Assembly: GCA_017480495.1 (NCBI GenBank)
Contig: JAFVAQ010000001.1
Span: 1 to 58,614 of the forward strand
Source: Eubacterium sp.
GTDB lineage: Bacteria > Bacillota > Clostridia > Lachnospirales > Lachnospiraceae
Direction of reading: 5' to 3'
DNA length: 58,614 nt
A model generated the notes under the pieces. It did not search any database. It saw only the letters and a list, made by a program, of their open reading frames with translations, and had not been told where the DNA came from. How positions within the stretch are numbered: position 1 is the stretch's first letter; each line of letters begins with the position of its first letter. Both the position numbers and the translations under genes were made by a program. Shown here one piece after another: positions 53,090-58,614 of the stretch.

Positions 53090-54682
53090 TCAGTTTTTAT
53101 ATTCTGTAGGTGACACACCCATTGTCTTCTTAAATATTCTACTGAAGTAGTTTGGATTCGAATATCCAACCTCTGCACAGATTTCCTTCATAGACATATC
53201 AGTAGTATCAAGGAGTTCCTTTGCCTTACTTATTCTTAGATTAGTGAGGTAATCTATGAAATTCTCGCCCTCGACATCCTTGAACAGTTTACTAAAGTAA
53301 TACGGACTTATATCCACACTTCTCGAAACATCATCTAGCGAAATGTCATTTTTATAATGTGTCTGTATATATTCCTTCGCCTTATCAATAACTCCAGAAG
53401 AACGATTCTCCTTACGGCATTTCACATCCTGACTTGCCTCGGTTATCTTGTCTATAAACCATTTGCGAAGCTTATCATAGCTCTCGGTTTTATTGACATA
53501 TTGCAGATAGTTTTCTCCCGACCTAAAGGAGTATGTTTTTCCACCCTTTTCAAGAGCCAGTCTCTCTGCCTGAAGAACAAACTCAAGCGTCTTCTGCTTG
53601 ATATCTGTTTCGTAGCTTGCATACTTATCCTGCATCCAGTCAAAGAACTGATTTGCAGCAGTAATCGCCTGCTCTGTCTCACCCCTGCCAACATGTTCGT
53701 AGATGGCATTTTCCTTATCTACAGGATAGTCGTCTTCATACTCTCCGTAGTTAGCAACATCGTCAGAATGAACTACCGAACTACAGGAAACAGCGAGTCC
53801 ATCCAGTGCCTCATTAAAGGATATCATCTGCTTATCGAGAGGCTTGATAGTTCCGATACCTGCCCTAAATACAACCTCCATCTGAGTATTCAGTCTTCGA
53901 ATCATATTTCTGGTATTATCTATTATTTCAATTCTCTCGTTGTAATCATACTGACTCTTTGCATAAGGAACAAATAGCACTATCTTGTTCGCCATAACAG
54001 AACTAACAATTGCAAGGAAATAGCTCTTAACTATTTCTCTCAGATCCCTTATATGATTCTGAACCCTTACAGATGCACCAACCGCATTGGTAAGCACGCC
54101 CTCTTGAAGGTCCTCTCCGAAGACAAGGACTATCATATAACCATAGTCCTCTTCTATCTCAAGAAGTTTTTTGAAGTTCATTATATCTTCCTGGAAATAG
54201 TCCTGGAAAAGAAGATTATAAACGAGACCATTTTCTATAATAGGAGTTACTGTTTCCATCTTCTCGAGAATCTCCAGCTCCTTGGCTCTCTTTTCCCTAT
54301 CCTGGTCAACCTGATCCATAGCACGTCTTATAGTTTTGATAAATTTCTCTCTATCAACAGGTTTATGAAGATATTCTATTACTCCAAGGCCCATTGCCTC
54401 CTGGGCGTACCCGAACTTGTCATAAGCAGAGCTTATGATAAATACTATTCCTGGATTTCTTTTTCTGATTTCCTTAATAGCATCTATTCCATTTATTCCA
54501 GGCATTCTAATATCCATAATGCATATGTCAGGCCTATATCTCTCCGCAAGCTCTATTACGCTTCGTCCAGTCTTAGCCGTTTCTATGCTTATGGAATCTC
54601 CAAATTCTTCATTTAGCAAATAAGTATATGAATCCAGAACTATACCTTCATCATCTGCTATCATTATGCTATACATCTTCAT
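53090..54682 (-). CDS. YesN-type response regulator with AraC DNA-binding domain
   Basis: 530 aa. A receiver domain with Asp10/Asp11 and phospho-acceptor Asp57 (CIMDIRMPG), a ~270-residue central region of unknown fold, and two HTH motifs of the AraC family at the C-terminus (DISLDDVSRSVDISPYYFSKLF and MKEICAEVGYSNPNYFSRIFKK). Such regulators activate sugar transport operons; the nearby chvE-mmsAB is the obvious target. Its gene overlaps the kinase gene by 14 bases, so they are translated together. Confidence 0.93.
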   Translation of the reverse strand: MKMYSIMIADDEGIVLDSYTYLLNEEFGDSISIETAKTGRSVIELAERYRPDICIMDIRMPGINGIDAIKEIRKRNPGIVFIISSAYDKFGYAQEAMGLGVIEYLHKPVDREKFIKTIRRAMDQVDQDREKRAKELEILEKMETVTPIIENGLVYNLLFQDYFQEDIMNFKKLLEIEEDYGYMIVLVFGEDLQEGVLTNAVGASVRVQNHIRDLREIVKSYFLAIVSSVMANKIVLFVPYAKSQYDYNERIEIIDNTRNMIRRLNTQMEVVFRAGIGTIKPLDKQMISFNEALDGLAVSCSSVVHSDDVANYGEYEDDYPVDKENAIYEHVGRGETEQAITAANQFFDWMQDKYASYETDIKQKTLEFVLQAERLALEKGGKTYSFRSGENYLQYVNKTESYDKLRKWFIDKITEASQDVKCRKENRSSGVIDKAKEYIQTHYKNDISLDDVSRSVDISPYYFSKLFKDVEGENFIDYLTNLRISKAKELLDTTDMSMKEICAEVGYSNPNYFSRIFKKTMGVSPTEYKN

Positions 54683-56180
54683 TCTCCTTATAAGGAATGG
54701 TTATCACAACTTCTGTTCCCTGATTTCTTCCTTCACTAATTATCTCAACATTATTCTTTCCATCGAAATAAATCTTGAGGCGCTCTATTACATTTTTAAG
54801 CCCTACACCGGTTCCCTTTTTCTCTCCAGTATCCGTCGTATCCTCGCCCAGACTCACACCCTTCATTACGTAGTCTATAGTTTCCTGCTTCATTCCTACC
54901 CCATTATCTGCGATACTTATACACAGGTTATCCTCAACTTTGTAAATTGAAAGTGTTATCTTGCCTTCCCACTCTATGTCTCGGATACCATAATTAACAC
55001 TATTTTCAACGATTGGCTGGAGTATCATTCCAGGTATATGCGCATTTAGATATTTCTCATCCTCTATTTCCTTAGTGAAATGTATATCTCCGGAAAAACG
55101 CACATTTAAAATGTATATATAGGTATCAACGAGTTTCACCTCTTCCTCTAGCGTCACCTCATCTCTTTCCGAAACATTATAACGGAAAAATGCCGCAACC
55201 TGTTGGATGTATTCATAGGTTTTATCCGCATGCTCCATCATTGCCAGCTGAGTTCCAGCATTAAGGGTATTGAATAGGAAATGTGGATTGATCTGAGCCT
55301 GTAAATACTTAAGGTGGGCATCCTTAAGGGTCGCTTCCATCATCAGCTCCTTCTCCTTGAGGAACTGTTCCTTCTCCATACCTTCCTTCAGCCTTGTCAG
55401 ATAGTCCGGAATACTACTAACCATCTGGTTAAAGGCCACCGTTACGACACCTATCTCATCTTCTCCGTGAACCTTAACCTGCTCTACCTCATCAAGCTTT
55501 CCTTCGGAAACCTTATCGGCCGCTATCGCAAGTTCCTGAAGAGGGCTCGTGATACTCCTGGTAACAAGCATTACAAGCATAGCATCAAAGGCCACCATAA
55601 CAACAAACATAAGGATACTCAGAATTTCCAGATATCCCACGGTTGAAGACAGTTTCTTATAGCTCTCTGTATTCGCACGGAATTTATATTCATTTAGGCT
55701 CGAAATATAAGTATTGATATAGCTATAAATGCTATTTGCCTCTTCATAGGATTCCTTATATTTCTCTACATTTCTACCACGCTTATAGTCTATAGTCTCC
55801 TCCGTAAGGGACATATAACGCTGAGACATATAATATATACAACGCTCCATGAGAAGCAGCTGGTTGTCTGTTATCTCGCCGCCCATTCCATCAAGAAGAT
55901 TCTGATAGCCCTGTGCAGCCCTATAGTATTCATCTAGAGAATCCGTACTCTTTGTATTCAGATAGTCCACCATGCTAGTCTGAACAGTATCTAGAGAGTC
56001 CTCCAGTTCATTCAGTTGGACATTTCCGATATATATCTGATCCATCTGCTTAGTTATTCTATTTAGTGTAAAATACATAAATAGATTAACTACGAGTAGT
56101 AGCAGCATAGACCCAATAATCAGGAGGGACAGCTTACCGCGGAGATTCATATTTACTAGTTTTTTCTTAAGCTTCATCAA
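54669..56180 (-). CDS. YesM-type sensor histidine kinase
   Basis: 503 aa. Helix 1 (about residues 15-35), an extracytoplasmic helical sensor region of ~140 residues, helix 2 (about 183-210), HAMP, a coiled coil, the His_kinase domain with the phospho-acceptor in QINPHFLFNTLN, and a HATPase with ILQPIVENSVNYG and DNGVGMKQ. It belongs to the YesM/LytS class that pairs with YesN-type regulators. It overlaps the upstream binding-protein gene by 4 bases and the downstream regulator gene by 14. The sugar-binding proteins encoded either side probably inform it. Confidence 0.92.
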   Translation of the reverse strand: MMKLKKKLVNMNLRGKLSLLIIGSMLLLLVVNLFMYFTLNRITKQMDQIYIGNVQLNELEDSLDTVQTSMVDYLNTKSTDSLDEYYRAAQGYQNLLDGMGGEITDNQLLLMERCIYYMSQRYMSLTEETIDYKRGRNVEKYKESYEEANSIYSYINTYISSLNEYKFRANTESYKKLSSTVGYLEILSILMFVVMVAFDAMLVMLVTRSITSPLQELAIAADKVSEGKLDEVEQVKVHGEDEIGVVTVAFNQMVSSIPDYLTRLKEGMEKEQFLKEKELMMEATLKDAHLKYLQAQINPHFLFNTLNAGTQLAMMEHADKTYEYIQQVAAFFRYNVSERDEVTLEEEVKLVDTYIYILNVRFSGDIHFTKEIEDEKYLNAHIPGMILQPIVENSVNYGIRDIEWEGKITLSIYKVEDNLCISIADNGVGMKQETIDYVMKGVSLGEDTTDTGEKKGTGVGLKNVIERLKIYFDGKNNVEIISEGRNQGTEVVITIPYKENEDV

Positions 56181-57325
56181 TCCGTATCCCCTCCTTCCAT
56201 ATCGGAAGAGTCGAGATTGGTGCTGTCTATCAGCTGAGTATCTATCATATAAATCTCGCTGGCATATCCGCTTTCCTTATATTCATTTATTGCTTCTACC
56301 GCATATTCCCCCATCTGCTTTGTATTTACAACGATGGACGACCTAATAATATTCTTCTCTATAGAATTCTTAATAGCAGGAGAAATGTAATAACCGAGTA
56401 TCTCAACCTCTCCAACCATATTGTAATCTACGACTGTCTGCGATGCACAAACTGTATTCTTCTCACTGAGAGATATGATAACGTCAGGTATTTCTTCTTC
56501 TCCCACAAATATATCTCTTATTTCTTCTTCCGCTGCATACTCTTTATCAGTAGAAACTATTTTGCTGCTGATAGTTACATTTTCTCCCATATCATTTTTA
56601 TCGAGAGATTCACTTATCGCAGTTATTATAACAGATTGAAAACTGCTAGCCTGAGTGTCGTCGAATAGAATAAGTACTTTACAGGATTTGAGGGATTTTT
56701 CCTGGATACATTTAACTAGCTGTTCGCCGTATTCTTTACCTACGTTATATCCACTCGCACCTACATAGCTGATACGGCTGCTATTGCCAGAATCATCTGC
56801 TACTGTAACAACAGGAATATCTTTATCTGTAGCTTCACCAATTAGCTTATCTACATCGGGATTTCCATCGCCCTCTAAAATGATACCGTCAACATTAGAG
56901 TCTATCGCAATCCTGAGCATATCCTCCTTTGTCATTTCGCCCCCGATTGCGTCTCCCATTTTCTCTATATATGCATTGGTATCTTCGCCTTCTTCCAAGG
57001 CACCTTCATATACATTCTTCCAGAAATCACTATCTCCCTTATCGGAGATCATCACATAGTAGTTATCATATGTCCCATAATCCGACGAATCTAGGAGATT
57101 CTTTGTATTTCTAACGCTGACATAAAAAAAGACAATTGTAAAAATAATGATACCAACCAGGACTATACCCATAATAATCGTTGCTATCAAAAGTTTTCTA
57201 TTGCCCTCATTTACTATTTCTGAAGTTTCTTCTATTTCTACAGTCTCTTCTAATTCTTCGTTTTTTTCAACTTCTGTAGTTTCTTCCGCTGCTTTTATTT
57301 TGTTTTCTATATTATCTAATCCCAT
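56177..57325 (-). CDS. Membrane-anchored periplasmic-binding-type sugar sensor
   Basis: 382 aa. The cytoplasmic N-terminus (about 45 residues) is a run of Glu-rich charged sequence, then one helix (about 47-72), then a type 1 periplasmic-binding fold: MISDKGDSDFWKNVYEGALEEGE, DGIILEGDGNPDVDKLIG and VILGYYISPA-like segments. It is not a lipoprotein and lacks a permease partner, so an uncleaved anchored sensor for the adjacent kinase fits best. Start overlaps nothing upstream; the diguanylate cyclase gene ends 31 bases earlier. Binding specificity unknown. Confidence 0.78.
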   Translation of the reverse strand: MGLDNIENKIKAAEETTEVEKNEELEETVEIEETSEIVNEGNRKLLIATIIMGIVLVGIIIFTIVFFYVSVRNTKNLLDSSDYGTYDNYYVMISDKGDSDFWKNVYEGALEEGEDTNAYIEKMGDAIGGEMTKEDMLRIAIDSNVDGIILEGDGNPDVDKLIGEATDKDIPVVTVADDSGNSSRISYVGASGYNVGKEYGEQLVKCIQEKSLKSCKVLILFDDTQASSFQSVIITAISESLDKNDMGENVTISSKIVSTDKEYAAEEEIRDIFVGEEEIPDVIISLSEKNTVCASQTVVDYNMVGEVEILGYYISPAIKNSIEKNIIRSSIVVNTKQMGEYAVEAINEYKESGYASEIYMIDTQLIDSTNLDSSDMEGGDTD

Positions 57326-57356
57326 ATTGCCTCATATTAATAATCATTAGTAAGTT

Positions 57357-58427
57357 TTAGTATACCACCTGATTTCTACCATTTTCCTTACCATGATACA
57401 ATTTATCGTCAGCTTCTTTTATAACATCATCCAGGTCAGATTTGAAACCCCATTCTGCAAGACCAAAGGTCATTGTAACATTTATCTTATTCTCTTTCAC
57501 TTTTATTTCACTCTTCTGAACAGCCATTCGAACCTGTTCCAATAGCATATATGCATCGTCGCCATTTATGTCTGGGAATACAAGAAGAAATTCCTCTCCT
57601 CCCCATCTAGAGGCTATCGAGCCATTATTACATTTCAATCTAAGTATTTCAGCTATAGACTTCAAAACCTCGTCACCTGCATCGTGGCCATAAGTATCAT
57701 TTACTTTTTTGAAGAAATCAATATCACCCATAGCAACGCTGACACAGTGATAATCTGATAGATCTTTAAGTCCATTCAGATACTGCATAACGCCTCTTCG
57801 GTTAGGTAGACCTGTCAGTTGATCTGAATTAGCTGCCTTCAGCAGTCTATCATTATACTTCATAAGCTTCGATTCTGCTTCATTCTCGGTCTTACTAAAT
57901 ATATATGAAATAATGATTATCGAGAGAAATACCGCTGTGATATTGGTTATCTGGAGCAGCTTGTCACACGTACTACTGATATCCAGTGCAGGCTTAATTC
58001 CTCCAAATATTCCAATTGTAATTATTCTAAAAATCAGAACAAATCCAGCATATAAAAACTTAATCGAGGTCCTTAAATGCAGGGCAAAAAAGCACAGCAT
58101 AAGAATAAGAATGAAGTAATTCTGCATTCCTGCACTCCATCCAAAACATGGAATCATAGAAAGCGTCCACACAAAGGTAAATAGCATAAATAAAATTAAT
58201 GATGGGGTTGTTCTGGAAAAATAAGTATAGATAAATAGGATTAATAATGCCGCGAATAGAAGAGAAATTCTATAAGGATATACGGTCATTATATCCACGC
58301 CAACATATAAAATATCCAGTAAAAATGCGCAGAAAATGACAATATAAAGGATTCTGAGAGTAACAATTACGCGTTTACTCTCATTCTCATACTTGATATC
58401 TCGATTAATGAAATCTCTAATGAACAT
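57357..58427 (-). CDS. Membrane diguanylate cyclase
   Basis: 356 aa. About six hydrophobic helices in residues 25-185, then a GGDEF domain with signature GGEEF at residues 276-280 (SRWGGEEFLLVFP), so it should make cyclic di-GMP. The preceding segment does not show an RxxD inhibitory site at the usual spacing, which would mean no product feedback. No EAL or PilZ partner is in the window. It is the first gene of the sensor operon; GGGGAAAG lies upstream of the ATG. A promoter is visible at 58468-58496. Confidence 0.9.
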   Translation of the reverse strand: MFIRDFINRDIKYENESKRVIVTLRILYIVIFCAFLLDILYVGVDIMTVYPYRISLLFAALLILFIYTYFSRTTPSLILFMLFTFVWTLSMIPCFGWSAGMQNYFILILMLCFFALHLRTSIKFLYAGFVLIFRIITIGIFGGIKPALDISSTCDKLLQITNITAVFLSIIIISYIFSKTENEAESKLMKYNDRLLKAANSDQLTGLPNRRGVMQYLNGLKDLSDYHCVSVAMGDIDFFKKVNDTYGHDAGDEVLKSIAEILRLKCNNGSIASRWGGEEFLLVFPDINGDDAYMLLEQVRMAVQKSEIKVKENKINVTMTFGLAEWGFKSDLDDVIKEADDKLYHGKENGRNQVVY

Positions 58428-58467
58428 TTCTTTCCCCTGCGCTCACATTAGACTTACCACCTAACAC

Positions 58468-58496
58468 ATTATAACCGAAATATAAAAGAAGATAAA
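58468..58496 (-). promoter_or_regulatory. Promoter of the diguanylate cyclase / sugar-sensor operon
   Basis: A perfect TATAAT (58473-58468) is preceded after 17 bases by TTTATC (58496-58491), a weak -35. Transcription would start about 33 bases before the cyclase ATG. It is immediately followed upstream by the palindromic repeat 58497-58529. Confidence 0.45.
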
Positions 58497-58529
58497 GTGA
58501 GTATATAGGTACGGTTCTCTTTTACTCAC
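58497..58529. repeat. 33-bp palindromic repeat, copy near the right edge
   Basis: GTGAGTATATAGGTACGGTT and then 13 bases ending TTTACTCAC; 30 of 33 bases match the copy at 29739-29771, with the core altered to GGTACGGTT. Unlike the others it does not follow a CDS stop; it lies between a tRNA terminator and a promoter. Confidence 0.7.
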
Positions 58530-58537
58530 TCTAGAAA

Positions 58538-58565
58538 TAAAAAAACCCTCGAATAATTTCGAGGG
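58538..58565 (-). terminator. Terminator of the CAT-anticodon tRNA transcript
   Basis: CCCTCGAA (58546-58553) pairs with TTCGAGGG (58558-58565), 4-base loop, followed on the minus strand by a run of seven T. It lies 3 bases past the tRNA end. Confidence 0.88.
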
Positions 58566-58568
58566 TAG

Positions 58569-58614
58569 TGGACGCTCGGGGACTCGAACCCAGGACCGAT
58601 CGGTTATGAGCCGA
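58569..58614 (-). tRNA. Partial tRNA with CAT anticodon (Ile2 or Met)
   Basis: The 3' part of a tRNA runs off the right edge: anticodon arm TCGG-CTCATAA-CCGA with CAT (58608-58606), variable loop, T arm with TTCGAGT, and the acceptor end AGCGTCC-A. The GGCTCATAACC anticodon arm resembles tRNA-Ile with a lysidine-modified CAT more than initiator or elongator tRNA-Met, but the missing 5' half would be needed to decide. One T-stem pair appears mismatched. Confidence 0.85.

Noticed and set aside
1-58614. CRISPR array, insertion sequence or prophage
   Set aside because: I found no regularly spaced repeats, transposase, integrase or phage structural genes. The dispersed repeats are short, palindromic and not clustered.

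Overview
The window reads as chromosomal DNA of a moderately AT-rich anaerobic Firmicute, most likely a Lachnospiraceae-type Clostridium (Butyrivibrio/Pseudobutyrivibrio-like). The evidence is an NfnAB ferredoxin:NADP+ transhydrogenase, a DUF5711/CvpA pair, a VanW protein, a ChvE/MmsAB multi-sugar importer with YesM/YesN-type regulators, a leucine T-box, and the comEC...holA...rpsT order of Firmicutes. The genus is inference. Nearly everything is on the minus strand; only ung and one Ser-rich surface protein are on the plus strand.

Layout, left to right. 1-243: a strong leftward promoter and leader that may belong to an rRNA operon outside the window. 463-4680: cvpA-like, DUF5711 and leuA behind a T-box with a CUC (Leu) specifier. 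4685-9138: the moxR / DUF58 / transglutaminase membrane module. 9356-15152: ung, putP, a LPG-synthase-like membrane protein and glgB. 15303-22984: the conserved comEC, holA, rpsT set, opened up by accessory genes: an XRE-Uma2 fusion, a nucleotidyltransferase two-gene module, a Ser-rich anchored protein and an orphan RHH regulator. 22987-29717: a tight string of a small membrane protein, VanW, AIR-synthase-like, ppk1, sensor kinase, GerMN lipoprotein and comEC. 29768-35811: nth, DUF815 ATPase, murJ, nfnB, nfnA and tRNA-Ser. 35917-37955: a membrane protein and an epimerase.

38075-45336 is the most interesting part. It is one bounded unit: promoter, a 37-aa leader peptide with four consecutive Cys codons, a terminator with a competing antiterminator segment, a SAM methyltransferase, MetQ, an opine-dehydrogenase family enzyme, an aminotransferase, MetN, MetI, an Asp/Glu-type racemase, and a final terminator. 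I read it as a cysteine-attenuated operon for import and processing of a sulfur-containing or opine-type amino acid. The attenuator logic is visible in the sequence; the substrate is not.

45362-47460 has two membrane proteins and a tRNA-Asp/tRNA-Leu transcript. 47463-58496 is a sugar-sensing and uptake region: a diguanylate cyclase, a membrane-anchored binding protein, a YesM-type kinase, a YesN-type regulator and a XylF-like lipoprotein, then ChvE, MmsA, MmsB and a small membrane protein. A partial CAT-anticodon tRNA ends the window.

A family of short repeats with a GGGACGGTT core occurs six times, five of them at or within a few bases of a CDS stop codon. I saw no CRISPR array, insertion sequence or prophage.
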